From Streptomyces griseochromogenes (GTDB lineage: Bacteria > Actinomycetota > Actinomycetes > Streptomycetales > Streptomycetaceae): a DNA stretch of 64,000 nucleotides. The DNA lies in the NCBI RefSeq assembly GCF_001542625.1, contig NZ_CP016279.1, positions 10,292,001 to 10,356,000 on the forward strand, read 5' to 3'. Position numbers and translations under genes: made by a program. The notes below the pieces were generated by a model. It saw only the letters and a program-made list of their open reading frames with translations. It had not been told where the DNA came from and did not search any database. Below, one piece after another: positions 42,784 to 53,301 of the stretch (position 1 is the first letter of the stretch; every line of letters begins with the position of its first letter).

Positions 42784-44364
42784 ATGGGCCGAAAGGGTGA
42801 GCCTCCGCCGGTGCCGCCCGGAGCCGAAGTCGCCGATCCCCGCCGCTGGTGGGGCCTGGTCGTGATCGCCCTCGCCCAGCTGATGGTCGTGCTGGACGCG
42901 ACGATCGTGAACATCGCGCTGCCGTCGGCACAGCACGCCCTCGGCATGTCCGACGGCAGCCGGCAGTGGGTCATCACCGCCTACACGCTGGCCTTCGGCG
43001 GGCTTCTGCTGCTGGGCGGCCGGATCGCCGATCTCGTCGGCCGTAAACGGACCTTCGTCACCGGGCTCATCGGCTTCGCCGCCGCCTCCGCGCTCGGCGG
43101 CGCGGCGACCAGCCCGGGCATGCTCTTCGGCGCCCGTGCCCTGCAAGGTGCCTTCGCCGCCGTCCTCGCGCCCTCCGCACTCTCCCTGCTGACCACGACG
43201 TTCACCGATCCCCGGGAGCGCGGCAAGGCCTTCGGCATCTACGGCGCCCTCGCCGGCAGCGGCTCGGCGATCGGGTTCATCGTCGGCGGTCTGCTCACCG
43301 AGTATCTGAACTGGCGCTGGTGCCTGTACGTCAACGTGCCCATCGCCGCCCTCGCGGTCCTCGGCGCCCTCGCCCTGTTGCGCGACCGCCCCGGCCACGG
43401 CGGGGCCCGCCTCGACATACCCGGCGCGGCGCTCGGCTGCGGCGGACTCGTGGCGATCGTCTACGGCTTCAGCGAGGCCGAGCCGCGCGGCTGGACCGAC
43501 CCGCTGGTGCTCGCCCTGTTCGCGGCAGGAGTGACCCTGCTCGTCGCCTTCGTATGGTGGCAGACCCGGGCCCCGAGCCCGCTGCTGCCGCTGCACATCC
43601 TCGGGGACCGCGATCGCGCGGGCTGCGTCCTGACCATGATGCTCGCGGTCATCGGCATGTTCGGGCTGTTCCTGTTCATGACCTACTACTTGCAGGTCAT
43701 CCTCGGCTACTCGCCGGTCCGGGCCGGCCTGGCCTTCCTGCCGCTCACCGCCGCGATCGTCGTCGGCTCCACCCAGATCTCGGCGCGCCTGCTGAGCCAT
43801 GTGGCCCCGCGCACGCTCATGGTGCCCGGCATGCTCCTCGCCGCGTCCGGACTGCTGCTGCTCACCCGGATGACGGTCCACTCCTCCTACTCCGCCGAGA
43901 TCCTGCCCGCCCTGCTGCTGATGGGCCTCGGCATGGGGCTGACCTTCATGCCGGTGTTCGCCACCGCCACCTCGGGCGTCGCCCCGCGGGACTCCGGCGT
44001 CACCTCGGCCACCGTCAACACCGCCCAGCAGGTGGGCGGTTCGATCGGTACGGCGCTGCTCAACACCGTCGCCACCACGAGCAGCGCCGCCTACATCACC
44101 GCCCACCTGCGCAGCCCGTCCGAGAAGGCCACGGTGATCCCGGCGGGCGTGGTGCACGGCTACACGGTCGCCATCTGGTGGGCGGCCGGCGTCATGCTGC
44201 TGGCCGGACTGGTCGCGGGCCTGATGGTGACGGCCCGGGCCCCGGGCACGGCGCACGGGCCGGGGCACCGGTACCGGAGTCGGTCGGCTGACCCGCCCGG
44301 CCCGGCGCCCGACGGTGCCTCAGTGGCGTCCCGCCACCCGGTCCGCGACCCGCGCCAGCCGTGA
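42784..44364 (+). CDS. MFS drug exporter, DHA2 (EmrB/QacA) family, 14 TM
   Basis: The 526-residue membrane protein has the DHA2 features: VVLDATIVNIALPSAQHALG (motif D1), GGRIADLVGRKRTF (motif A), and ARALQGAFAAVLAPSALSLL, then motif C in ALAGSGSAIGFIVGG, with about 14 hydrophobic spans. It uses the proton gradient to export a toxic or secondary compound. I choose ATG 42784; GTG 42778 is also possible. Its 3' end overlaps the convergent oxidoreductase gene by 45 bp. No TetR-type regulator is adjacent. Confidence 0.88.
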   Translation: MGRKGEPPPVPPGAEVADPRRWWGLVVIALAQLMVVLDATIVNIALPSAQHALGMSDGSRQWVITAYTLAFGGLLLLGGRIADLVGRKRTFVTGLIGFAAASALGGAATSPGMLFGARALQGAFAAVLAPSALSLLTTTFTDPRERGKAFGIYGALAGSGSAIGFIVGGLLTEYLNWRWCLYVNVPIAALAVLGALALLRDRPGHGGARLDIPGAALGCGGLVAIVYGFSEAEPRGWTDPLVLALFAAGVTLLVAFVWWQTRAPSPLLPLHILGDRDRAGCVLTMMLAVIGMFGLFLFMTYYLQVILGYSPVRAGLAFLPLTAAIVVGSTQISARLLSHVAPRTLMVPGMLLAASGLLLLTRMTVHSSYSAEILPALLLMGLGMGLTFMPVFATATSGVAPRDSGVTSATVNTAQQVGGSIGTALLNTVATTSSAAYITAHLRSPSEKATVIPAGVVHGYTVAIWWAAGVMLLAGLVAGLMVTARAPGTAHGPGHRYRSRSADPPGPAPDGASVASRHPVRDPRQP

Positions 44365-45726
44365 GGACTCCCCGCCGGGGTGGAGGCGTTCGCGCTGGTC
44401 CGCCGCGCGATAGGTGGCGTACATGCCCTGCACGCCGAGCCAGCGGAAGGGTTCGGGCTCCCACTTGCGGACCTTGTGGTTCACCCAGGGCAGTTCCGTC
44501 AGTTCGGTGCGCCCTCCCTGGCCGGAGTCCTGCTGGACCAGGTCGCGCAAGGTGCGGGCGGCCAGGTTGGTGGTGGCGACGCCCGAGCCGACGTAACCGC
44601 CCGCCCAGCCGAGGCCGGTGGCCCGGTCGAGGGTGACCGTGGCGCACCAGTCGCGCGGCACGCCGAGGACGCCGGACCAGGCGTGCTCGACGCGCAGGCC
44701 CGCGAGGGCGGGGAAGAAGCGGGTCAGGATCTCGCGCAGGGCCTCGATCGTCTCCGGCTGGGTGCGGCCGTCGTTGTCGGTGCGTGAGCCGAAGCGGTAC
44801 GGCACCCCGCGCCCGCCGAGCGCGATCCGCCCGTCGGCCGTGCGCTGCGCGTACATGTAGGCGTGCGCCATGTCGCCGAGCGTCTCGCGGCCGTCCCAGC
44901 CGATCGCGGCCCACTGCTCACCGGTGAGCGGCTCGGTGGCGATCATCGAGGAGTTCATCGGCAGCCAGGTCCGCCGCTGGCCCTTCAGGGAGGCCGTGAA
45001 GCCCTCCGTGCAGCGCAGGATGTAGGGGGCGCGGACCGTGCCGTAGGGGGTCACGGCGTGCTTGGGGCGGATCTCGGTCACCGGCGTGGACTCGTGGATG
45101 GTCACGCCGAGCGCCTCCACGGCCGCCGCGAGGCCCTTGACCAGCTTCACCGGGTGCAGCCGGGCGCCGTGCGGGGTCCAGGTCGAGCCGACCGCGCCGG
45201 CCACCCTGATCCGCTCGGCGGTCTGCCGGGCGCCGTAGAGCTCGCGGTCCTTCTCGCCGTAGGACAGCTCGTGCTCGTGGAACGCCTTGAGCCGGGCGAG
45301 CTGCGCGGGTGTGGTCGCCACCTCCAGCACCCCGCCCCGGTGCACGTCGGCGTCGATGCCCTCCGCCTCGGTGACCGCGACGACCTCGGCGACGGTGTCG
45401 TTCATCGCCTTCTGCAGGCGCACGGCGGCCTCGTGGCCGTGCAGTTTCGCGTACCGGTCCCGGCCCGCGATGCCGTTGTACAGCCAGCCGCCGTTGCGGC
45501 CGGAGGCGCCGTAGCCGCAGAACTTCTGCTCCAGGACGGTGATACGGAGGAAGGGGGCGGCCTTCTTCAGGTAGTACGCGGTCCACAGTCCCGTGTACCC
45601 GCCGCCGACGATCACGACGTCGGCCGACGCGTCCCCGGACAGCGGCTCCCGTTCCGCCGGGAGGCCGTCGTCCGCGTACCAGAAGGAGATGCCGCCGTTG
45701 ACGACACTGCTTGCCGAGCTGCTCAT
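44320..45726 (-). CDS. FAD-dependent oxidoreductase (DAO family, PuuB-like)
   Basis: This 468-residue flavoenzyme has ADVVIVGGGYTGLWTAYYLKK with the preceding WYADDGLP segment seen in gamma-glutamylputrescine oxidases, LEQKFCGYGASGRNGGW as the second flavin contact, and a C-terminal WAGGYVGSGVATTNLAARTLRDLV. It probably oxidises an amine or amino acid. It is followed on the same strand by, and overlaps 4 bp with, the membrane protein gene upstream (45723). Confidence 0.82.
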   Translation of the reverse strand: MSSSASSVVNGGISFWYADDGLPAEREPLSGDASADVVIVGGGYTGLWTAYYLKKAAPFLRITVLEQKFCGYGASGRNGGWLYNGIAGRDRYAKLHGHEAAVRLQKAMNDTVAEVVAVTEAEGIDADVHRGGVLEVATTPAQLARLKAFHEHELSYGEKDRELYGARQTAERIRVAGAVGSTWTPHGARLHPVKLVKGLAAAVEALGVTIHESTPVTEIRPKHAVTPYGTVRAPYILRCTEGFTASLKGQRRTWLPMNSSMIATEPLTGEQWAAIGWDGRETLGDMAHAYMYAQRTADGRIALGGRGVPYRFGSRTDNDGRTQPETIEALREILTRFFPALAGLRVEHAWSGVLGVPRDWCATVTLDRATGLGWAGGYVGSGVATTNLAARTLRDLVQQDSGQGGRTELTELPWVNHKVRKWEPEPFRWLGVQGMYATYRAADQRERLHPGGESSRLARVADRVAGRH

Positions 45727-46400
45727 GCGCGGACGTTAACCCACAGCGTGGCCAGTGTCTCCTTCGGATTCCATGCTTTTCCGCGGCCTCTGACCAGGGG
45801 GTAACACGCCAGCCCGATCAGTACGGACAGGAAGTGCCCGAAGTCGGTGAAGGTGCGGCTGGTGGTCAACGGGACCGTGTAGAACGCGAGCAGGGCCACC
45901 AGGTACGGATAGCGCCAGGGCGCGGCGATCCGGTAGGCGAGCACCGCCATCACGCCCGCCAGCGCGTAACTCACCCCGATGTCCAGGGTGTTGACCGCCG
46001 CGTGCGGGGCATGGCCGTTGCGGATCGCCATGAGCAGGGCCAGCTCGCTGATCAGCGTGGCGAACACATGCGCGGCCGCGCACACCGCGAGCCATCGCGG
46101 GGTGCCGAGCCAGCGCTCGGCCTGGGCGTGGAAGAGGGTGTACAGGACGGCGTACGGCACCCAGTGTCCGCCGTCGATCCACATCGCGCTGGTGAACAGC
46201 ACCCGGACGGGGTTCCGTGACAGTTCGTGGATGTTGGTGGAACGCCGCCGCAGGAAGTGCTGCTCGAACTCCGGCGACATGTGGTGCAGGGCGACGGTGG
46301 TGAGGAACAGGATCAGCAGCCACACATAGGTGCCCGGCGCGCTGCGGACGTACGCCGCCGCGGCCCGCGGCCCCTGTCGAAATCCGATGATCCGGTTCAC
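45723..46400 (-). CDS. Rhomboid-like integral membrane protein without clear catalytic Ser
   Basis: The 225-residue protein has about six membrane segments with a rhomboid-like layout: TYVWLLILFLTTVALHHM, a GGHWVPYAVLYTLFHAQAERWLGTPRW loop and DFGHFLSVLIGLACYPLV with a conserved His. The usual GxSG serine is not visible (the matching stretch reads DIGVSYALAGV), so proteolysis is doubtful. I choose GTG 46400 over TTG 46421. Its start region overlaps or abuts the divergent kinase gene. Confidence 0.7.
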   Translation of the reverse strand: MNRIIGFRQGPRAAAAYVRSAPGTYVWLLILFLTTVALHHMSPEFEQHFLRRRSTNIHELSRNPVRVLFTSAMWIDGGHWVPYAVLYTLFHAQAERWLGTPRWLAVCAAAHVFATLISELALLMAIRNGHAPHAAVNTLDIGVSYALAGVMAVLAYRIAAPWRYPYLVALLAFYTVPLTTSRTFTDFGHFLSVLIGLACYPLVRGRGKAWNPKETLATLWVNVRA

Positions 46401-46422
46401 AGATGTCAGTATGGTCGGCAAG

Positions 46423-47304
46423 ATGATCGAGGTGCCCGGCGAGCTGTCCGCTTCTCACGAGAAATTCAACGGCGACGCGGGACGGGCCTTCGTCGCCGAC
46501 CTGCCCCGGCGGGCCGAGGAGTTCCTTTCGCGCTGGAAGCTGCGGGTGGACGGGCCCGTGATGTACGGGCGGGCCTCGCTGGTCCTGCCGGTCACCCGGG
46601 CCGACGGCGGCCGGGCCGCGCTGAAGCTGCAGTTGCTGGACGAGGAGAGCGCCGGCGAGCCGCCGGCCCTGCGGGTGTGGAACGGGGACGGCGCCGTACG
46701 GCTGCTGGAACACGACGAGCCGACCTGCACCCTGCTGCTCGAACGGCTCGACGAGAGCCGCGCGCTGTCCGGGCTGCCGGACGCGCGCGAGGCCGTTCTG
46801 GTCATCGCCGGACTGCTGGCCCGGCTGACGTCCGTACCGGCCCCGGCGGGACTGCGCGGGCTGGACGGCATCGCGCGGGCGATGCTGGAGCAGGTGCCCT
46901 GGGCACTCGGGAGGATCCCGGACGCGGACGGGCGCCGTGTGGTCGCGGACTGCGCGGCGGCGGTGCGCGAGGTGGTGTCCGAGCCCGGCGACCGGCTGCT
47001 GCACTGGGACCTGCACTACGACAACGTGCTGGCCGCGGACCGGGAGAAGTGGCTGGCCATCGACCCCAAGCCGCTGGCCGGCGACCCCGGCTTCGACCTG
47101 CTCCCCGCGATCCACAACCGCTACGATCCCGCCGAGACCGGCTGGCGCTTCGACGCGCTGACGGACTCACTGGGCCTGGACCGGGAGCGGGCGCGGGCGT
47201 GGACGCTCGGGCGGGTGCTGCAGAACTGCCTGTGGGACCTGAAGGACGGCGACCCCCTGAGCGCCGTGCAGCTGGAGATCGGGCGGACGCTGCGCGGCCG
47301 CTGA
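46423..47304 (+). CDS. APH-type small-molecule kinase (streptomycin 6-kinase/hydroxyurea phosphotransferase-like)
   Basis: This 293-residue kinase has the aminoglycoside-phosphotransferase catalytic motif LLHWDLHYDNVL (HxDxxxxN) and the following metal-binding DPKPLAGDPGFDL. The N-terminal lobe has GRASLVLPVTRADGGRAALKLQLLDEE. It resembles the APH(6)/hydroxyurea phosphotransferase group, which phosphorylates streptomycin or similar hydroxyl groups; the actual substrate is unknown. I choose ATG 46423 (MIEVPGELSASHEKFNG), which matches the family start; ATG 46411 is also in frame. Confidence 0.8.
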   Translation: MIEVPGELSASHEKFNGDAGRAFVADLPRRAEEFLSRWKLRVDGPVMYGRASLVLPVTRADGGRAALKLQLLDEESAGEPPALRVWNGDGAVRLLEHDEPTCTLLLERLDESRALSGLPDAREAVLVIAGLLARLTSVPAPAGLRGLDGIARAMLEQVPWALGRIPDADGRRVVADCAAAVREVVSEPGDRLLHWDLHYDNVLAADREKWLAIDPKPLAGDPGFDLLPAIHNRYDPAETGWRFDALTDSLGLDRERARAWTLGRVLQNCLWDLKDGDPLSAVQLEIGRTLRGR

Positions 47305-47364
47305 CACGCCGCCGGATGGCCTATCCGGCCTACCAAGGGATTAATCGGTCATAGCGTACGAGAT

Positions 47365-48495
47365 ATGAAGAGATGTCACATCGCATATCTCGCGTGCACC
47401 GCTGCCCTGGTCGGCTCGGGACTGGGTGCGGCCCCCGCGGCGGCCGCCCAGAGGATGCTGGTGGTCCGGCCGGGAGAGTCGATCCAGAAGGCGGTGGACG
47501 CCGCACAGCCCGGGGACACCGTTCTGGTGCTCGCCGGCACCTACCACGAGAGCGTCAAGATCAGCACCCCCTGGGTGACGCTGCGGGGCGTGGGCTCCGC
47601 GACGGTGATCGAGCCGGACGCGACGAAGGCCCCGGCGAAGGCCCCGGCGAAGACCTCGACGAAGACCTCGGCAAAGGACTCGGCAAAGGACTCGACGAAG
47701 GACGCCGACAGCTGCGCCGAGGGCGGCAACGGCATCTGTGTGGTGGGCACCAAGACCAAGAACATCGAGGGCGTCACCGTCGCCGACCTGATGGTGACCG
47801 GCTTCAGCCGGACCGGTGTGTTCGGCATGGCGACGGACCGCATGCGGGTGCACGGGGTGTACGCCTACAAGAACGGCGTGTGGGGCATCGCCCAGGAGCG
47901 GTCGGTGCGCGGGGTCCTGCGGTACAACTACGCGCGCGACAACGGCGACGCGGGCCTGTTCCTCGCCAACACCGTCAAGGAGGAGGCGGGCGCCTACGAC
48001 TCCGGGCAGACCCGGGTCGAGTACAACCGCCTCGAGGACAACCGGATCGGGATCACCGTCCGCAGGCTGCGCAACCTCACCGTGGCGGGCAACTACGTGA
48101 CCGGCAACTGCGCCGGGGTGTTCGTCGTCGGCGACGAGAACCAGCCCAAGGCCGGCGACCTGACCGTGGCGAGGAACCGGGTCACCGGCAACAACAAGTC
48201 CTGCCCGAAGACCGAGCGGCTGCCCGCGCTGCAGGGCTCCGGCATCGTCCTGACGGGCACCGAGAAGACCCGGGTGACCCGGAACCTGGTCGCCGACAAC
48301 TCGGGCACGTCCCCGCTGTCCGGCGGCATCGTGCTCTTCAAGAGCTTCGTGGGCGTGACCAGCGACCAGAACCGGATCGACACGAACGCGATGGAGAACA
48401 ACTCCCCCGCCGACCTGGTGAACACGGACACGGGCAAGAACAACGCCTTCGAACGCAACTCCTGCCGGGCCTCCAAGCCCGCGGGCCTTTGCTGA
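47365..48495 (+). CDS. Secreted right-handed parallel beta-helix protein
   Basis: The 376-residue precursor has a signal peptide (KRCHIAYLACTAALVGSGLGAAPAAA). The mature part is a pectate-lyase-like beta-helix with VRPGESIQKAVDAAQPGDTVLVLAGTYHE and repeated N-x-I/V rungs (VEYNRLEDNRIGITVRRLRNL). An in-frame Lys/Ala/Thr/Ser/Asp insertion at about residues 88-113 comes from a 12-bp tandem repeat. No catalytic residues can be assigned; it may bind or cleave a polysaccharide. Confidence 0.78.
   Translation: MKRCHIAYLACTAALVGSGLGAAPAAAAQRMLVVRPGESIQKAVDAAQPGDTVLVLAGTYHESVKISTPWVTLRGVGSATVIEPDATKAPAKAPAKTSTKTSAKDSAKDSTKDADSCAEGGNGICVVGTKTKNIEGVTVADLMVTGFSRTGVFGMATDRMRVHGVYAYKNGVWGIAQERSVRGVLRYNYARDNGDAGLFLANTVKEEAGAYDSGQTRVEYNRLEDNRIGITVRRLRNLTVAGNYVTGNCAGVFVVGDENQPKAGDLTVARNRVTGNNKSCPKTERLPALQGSGIVLTGTEKTRVTRNLVADNSGTSPLSGGIVLFKSFVGVTSDQNRIDTNAMENNSPADLVNTDTGKNNAFERNSCRASKPAGLC
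47626..47703 (+). repeat. 12-bp coding tandem repeat
   Basis: About six and a half copies of AAG-GNC-NCN-GCN-like units (AAGGCCCCGGCG and variants) encode KAPA/KTST/KDSA/KDST. Variation among copies suggests slippage plus drift. Confidence 0.75.
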
Positions 48496-48554
48496 CCGCC
48501 CGACCACTGCCCCTGCTGGACCGACGCAGGCCGAAAGAGAAGAGAGGGCGGCAG

Positions 48555-49583
48555 ATGAAGTCCGCCGAAACAGCCCCACCGCCACCCATGCGGCTGCGCG
48601 AACTCGTGTTCGGCGCCGCCTGTGCCGCCGCCGTCCGGGCCACCGCCCGGCTGGGCGTCGCCGACGCCCTCGGGGACGCCCCGATGACCGTCGAGGACCT
48701 CGCGGCCGCGGTGAAGACCGAACCGAAGCCGCTGCGGCGGCTGCTGCGGGCCCTGTCCTGCAACGGCGTCTTCGCCGAGCAGCGGGACGGAACGTTCACG
48801 CACACCGACATGTCCCGGCTGCTGCGCGAGGACGACCCCGACAGCCTGCGCGCCATCGCCCTGTGGTGCACCGAACCATGGACCTGGGACGCCTGGCCGC
48901 GCCTCGACGAGGCCGTGCGCACCGGAAAGAACGTCGTGGAGGACCTCTACGGCAAGGAGTTCTTCGCCTACCTCAACGAGGACGCCCCGCAGTCCGCGGA
49001 CGTCTTCAACCGCGCGATGACCCGCTCCAGCGAGCAGTCGGCGCGGGAGGTCGCGGCCCTGCTGGACCTGTCCGGGGCCAAGTCGGTCGCGGACATCGGC
49101 GGCGGCCAGGGGCACGTGGTGGCCTGTCTGCTGGACAAGTACCCGATGATGCGGGGCAGTCTGCTCGATCTGCCCCGGGTGGTGGAGAACGCGCTGCCCA
49201 GACTGCGCGAGGGCGGCGATCTCGCCGACCGCATGCGGATCGTGCCCGGCGACGTCCGCGAGGCGATCCCGGTCGAGGCCGACGTCTACATCATCAAGAA
49301 CATCCTGGAGTGGGACGACGAGAGCACGTCCCGCACGCTGCGGGGCGTCGTCGAGGCGGGCGGCCCCGGCACCCGGGTCGTCGTCATCGAGAACCTGGTG
49401 GACGACACCCCCTCGATGCGCTTCAGCACCGCCATGGACCTGCTGCTCCTCCTCAACGTCGGCGGGGCCAAGCACACCACCGAGTCCATGGTGAGCAGGC
49501 TGACCTCGGCGGGCCTGCTGGTGGACGACGTGCGGCCGGTCAACCCGTATCTGCACGCGTTCGACTGCCACGTGCCCGGGTGA
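48555..49583 (+). CDS. SAM-dependent O-methyltransferase (COMT-like)
   Basis: The 342-residue protein has an N-terminal dimerisation/winged-helix domain (ARLGVADALGDAPMTVEDLAAAVKTEPKPLRRLLRALS) and a C-terminal Rossmann methyltransferase domain with the SAM motif VADIGGGQGHVVACLL, acidic SLLDLP, and the catalytic His/Glu-like region IIKNILEWDDE where the usual LHDW histidine is replaced by LEWD. It converges on the spore-pigment operon and may methylate the pigment's phenol groups, as related enzymes do in aromatic polyketide clusters. The partner role is inferred from position. Confidence 0.82.
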   Translation: MKSAETAPPPPMRLRELVFGAACAAAVRATARLGVADALGDAPMTVEDLAAAVKTEPKPLRRLLRALSCNGVFAEQRDGTFTHTDMSRLLREDDPDSLRAIALWCTEPWTWDAWPRLDEAVRTGKNVVEDLYGKEFFAYLNEDAPQSADVFNRAMTRSSEQSAREVAALLDLSGAKSVADIGGGQGHVVACLLDKYPMMRGSLLDLPRVVENALPRLREGGDLADRMRIVPGDVREAIPVEADVYIIKNILEWDDESTSRTLRGVVEAGGPGTRVVVIENLVDDTPSMRFSTAMDLLLLLNVGGAKHTTESMVSRLTSAGLLVDDVRPVNPYLHAFDCHVPG

Positions 49584-49604
49584 CGGGGTACCCGGGCCGC
49601 AGTG

Positions 49605-49648
49605 CACCGGCCGCCGGGCCCGCAGTGTCGCGGGCCCGGCGGCCGGTG
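49605..49648. terminator. Strong bidirectional terminator
   Basis: A perfect 19-bp stem (CACCGGCCGCCGGGCCCGC and its complement) with a 6-nt loop lies between the methyltransferase and the pigment operon. Confidence 0.88.
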
Positions 49649-49672
49649 GCCGTCCGGGGGATGCCGTACGGC

Positions 49673-49996
49673 TCAGTCGCGCTCCCAGACGTAGAAGCGG
49701 TGTGCCATCGCGTCCTTGGGAGACTTCCAGGTCTCGGGGTCGTACGCGCTGACGTACGCCGACAGGCGCTCGCTGATGTCCCGGAACTCGGGGTGATTCG
49801 TCACCTTGGCGATGGCGGGTCCGGGCTCGCGCTCGGACTCGACGAGGTGCATGTACACATCGCCGAACTGGAAGAGGCTGCGCCGGGTGACCCCGACGAG
49901 GCGGGGCAGCTCTCCGCGGTCGGACTCCGCGAACACCTTGGCGATGTCGGGGGCGGAGCCCGGTGCCATACGGGCGACGATCAGGGCCTGGTGCAT
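49673..49996 (-). CDS. TcmI/WhiE-VII-type polyketide cyclase
   Basis: The 107-residue protein is a dimeric alpha-beta barrel cyclase with HQALIVARMAPGSAPDIAKVFAESDR, GVTRRSLFQFGDVYMHLVES and a DPETWKSPKDAMAHRFYVWER ending. It closes rings late in the pigment polyketide's assembly. It is the last gene of the seven-gene pigment operon, 22 bp after the aromatase gene. Confidence 0.92.
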   Translation of the reverse strand: MHQALIVARMAPGSAPDIAKVFAESDRGELPRLVGVTRRSLFQFGDVYMHLVESEREPGPAIAKVTNHPEFRDISERLSAYVSAYDPETWKSPKDAMAHRFYVWERD

Positions 49997-50018
49997 GGGA
50001 CTCGCTCCTTCGTCCGAC

Positions 50019-50757
<739 letters not shown>

Positions 50758-50776
50758 GCGATTACCTCCTGTGCTG

Positions 50777-52024
50777 CTAGGCGTTGCCGGCGCCGCGCCG
50801 CAGCACGAGCGCCGAGTTCGACCCCATGAGCCCCCGGCTCAGCACCAGCGCCGTACGCAGCTCGGCGACGCGGGCGCGGCCGGTCACGAGGTCGAGGTCG
50901 TGGCAGACGTCGAAGACGTTCGGCGTGGGCGGGATCAGTCCGTGCTCCATCGCGAGCACGGCCGCCGCGGCATCCAGCACGGGCGCCGCGCAATAGCCGC
51001 GGCCGATACCGGTCTTCGGCGCCGTGACCGGCACCCGGGTGCCGTGCGCGCCCAGGGCGTCGGCGAGCGCGAGTGCCTCGGCCCGGTCCGCCTCCACCAC
51101 CCCGAGGGCGTCGGCGAAGACGACGTCGACCTCCTCGGGCGCGCAGCCGGCGTCCTCCAGCGCCTGCCGGATGGCGTGGGCGAGGCCCTCCCGGGACTCC
51201 GTCCAGCGGGAGGCCCCGGTGAAGGTGGCCGCATGCCCGGCGACCAGGGCGCGGATGCCCGCGCCGCGCTCCCGGGCGACCTGTTCCGCCTCCACCACGA
51301 GCATCGCGCCGCCCTCGGCGGGCACGAAGCCGCAGGCGGCCTCCGTGAACGGGCGGTAGGCGCGGGCCGGGTCGTCCGCACCGCTCAGCTCCTCGTAGCC
51401 GAGCTGGCAGACCACCGAGTACGGGGCCAGCGGGGCCTCGGTGGAGCCGGCCACGATCACATCGGTGCCGCGCCGCACCGCCCGGGCCGCGTGCGCGAGG
51501 GCGTCCAGGCCGCCGGCCTCGTCGGAGGCGACGACCGAGCAGGGGCCCTTGAACCCCCGGCGGATGGAGACCTGGCCGGTGCTCGCCGCGTAGAACCAGG
51601 CGATGGACTGGTACGGCCCGACGAACCGGCTGCCCTTGCCCCACAGCCGCTGGAGCTCGCGCTGGCCGAACGCGCCGCCGCCGGACCCTGCCGCGGTGAC
51701 CACCCCGATGGAGTACGGCTCCCCGGAGGTGTCGGCCTGACCGAGCCGGGCGTCCTCCAGCGCGAAGTCGGCCGCCGCCATGGCGAAGTGCGTGAACCGG
51801 TCGGTCTGGACGAGGAACCGCTCCTCGATCGTCGCCGCCGGATCGAAGGCGCGTACCTCGCCGGCCACCTTCAGCGGAAGGTGCTCGCAGCCCTCGCGGG
51901 TGACCCGGTCGAGGACGCTGAGGCCTTCCTGGGTGGCTTTCCAGAAGGTGTCGGTGCTGGTGCCGTTGGGCGCGACCACCCCGATGCCGGTGACGGCCGC
52001 GCGTCGGTCATGCGGTTCGCTCAT
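50777..52024 (-). CDS. Chain-length factor (KS-beta) of the spore-pigment PKS
   Basis: This 415-residue ketosynthase homologue lacks the active-site cysteine: the aligned position is Glu169 in [13 protein letters not shown] where antibiotic CLFs usually have Gln. Other regions match KS-beta ([37 protein letters not shown]). It pairs with the KS-alpha encoded just upstream, with a 4-bp ATGA overlap, to set chain length. Confidence 0.93.
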   Translation of the reverse strand: MSEPHDRRAAVTGIGVVAPNGTSTDTFWKATQEGLSVLDRVTREGCEHLPLKVAGEVRAFDPAATIEERFLVQTDRFTHFAMAAADFALEDARLGQADTSGEPYSIGVVTAAGSGGGAFGQRELQRLWGKGSRFVGPYQSIAWFYAASTGQVSIRRGFKGPCSVVASDEAGGLDALAHAARAVRRGTDVIVAGSTEAPLAPYSVVCQLGYEELSGADDPARAYRPFTEAACGFVPAEGGAMLVVEAEQVARERGAGIRALVAGHAATFTGASRWTESREGLAHAIRQALEDAGCAPEEVDVVFADALGVVEADRAEALALADALGAHGTRVPVTAPKTGIGRGYCAAPVLDAAAAVLAMEHGLIPPTPNVFDVCHDLDLVTGRARVAELRTALVLSRGLMGSNSALVLRRGAGNA

Positions 52025-53301
52025 CGTGTCCTCTCCCTCGTCCGGTCCCTCGTTCTGGTCAGGACCACCGCGGACTGGAAGCCCCCGAAGCCGCTGCCCA
52101 CGGACAGGACGCTGGTCAGCTTCCGTTCACGGGCGACACGCGGGACGTAGTCCAGGTCGCACTCGGGGTCGGGGGTCTCGTAGTTCGCGGTCGGGGGTAC
52201 GGCCTGCTTGGCGAGGGCCAGCACACAGGCGACCACCTCGATCGCCCCGATCGCCCCGAGGGAGTGCCCCACCATCGACTTGATGGAGCTCATGGGGGTG
52301 TCGTAGGCGTGGTGGCCGAGCGCCCGCTTCACGGCCGCCGTCTCGTGACGGTCGTTCTGCCGGGTGCCGGAGCCGTGCGCGTTGACGTAGTCGATGGCCG
52401 TCGGGTCGAGGCGGGCGTGGTCGAGCGCCAGGCCTATCGCCCGGGCCATCTCCAGGCCCTCGCTGGTCAGGCCGGTCATGTGGTAGGCGTTGCCGAAGGT
52501 GGCGTAGCCGCCCAGTTCGCAGTACACGTGCGCGCCGCGGGCCCGCGCGTGTTCCAGCTCCTCCAGGACGAGCACCGCACCGCCCTCGCCCATGACGAAG
52601 CCGTCACGGTGGTTGTCGAAGGGCCGGGAGGCGTGTGCGGGGTCGTCGTTGTTCGGGGAGGTGGCCTTGATCGCGTCGAAGCACGCCATGGTGATCGGGG
52701 AGATCGGCGAGTCCGACGCGCCGGCTATGCAGATGTCGGCACGGCCCTCCTCGACCGTGTGGAAGGCGTATCCGACGGCGTCCAGGCCCGAGGTGCAGCC
52801 GGTGGAGACGGTCTGCACCGGACCCTGGGCGCCGAATCGTTCCGCCACCGCGGAGGCGACCGTACTGGGCGAGAACGCCCGGTGCAGATGCGGCTCCGCC
52901 TCCCGGTGGTCGACGTCCCAGCGCTCCCCGCGATGGCTCACCAGGACGTAGTCGTGCTCCAGGCGTGTGGTGCCGCCGACCGCGGTGCCCAGCGACACCC
53001 CGACCCGCCAGGGATCCTCCCGGCCCAGGTCGAGACCCGAGTCCAGGACCGCCTCCTCCCCGGCGACCAGGGCGAACTGGATGTACCGGTCCGCCCGGGC
53101 TACCTGGTCCGCGTCCAGGCCGTGCCTCGCCGGGTCGAAGTCGCACTCGGCCGCGATCCGCGACCGGAGCCCTGTGGGATCGAAGAAGGTTATGCCCCGC
53201 GTCGCGGTCCGGCCATCGGCGAGCAGATCCCAGAATGCCGGTACGCCGATGCCGCCCGGAGCAACGATGCCTATGCCAGTGACCGCCACGCGCCGGGTCA
53301 T
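52021..53301 (-). CDS. Ketosynthase alpha of the spore-pigment PKS
   Basis: The 426-residue enzyme catalyses chain elongation from malonyl-ACP. Active-site Cys169 lies in [16 protein letters not shown], with histidines in [14 protein letters not shown] and [13 protein letters not shown]. It overlaps the cupin gene upstream and the CLF gene downstream by 4 bp each, so expression is translationally coupled. Confidence 0.95.
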   Translation of the reverse strand: MTRRVAVTGIGIVAPGGIGVPAFWDLLADGRTATRGITFFDPTGLRSRIAAECDFDPARHGLDADQVARADRYIQFALVAGEEAVLDSGLDLGREDPWRVGVSLGTAVGGTTRLEHDYVLVSHRGERWDVDHREAEPHLHRAFSPSTVASAVAERFGAQGPVQTVSTGCTSGLDAVGYAFHTVEEGRADICIAGASDSPISPITMACFDAIKATSPNNDDPAHASRPFDNHRDGFVMGEGGAVLVLEELEHARARGAHVYCELGGYATFGNAYHMTGLTSEGLEMARAIGLALDHARLDPTAIDYVNAHGSGTRQNDRHETAAVKRALGHHAYDTPMSSIKSMVGHSLGAIGAIEVVACVLALAKQAVPPTANYETPDPECDLDYVPRVARERKLTSVLSVGSGFGGFQSAVVLTRTRDRTRERTR

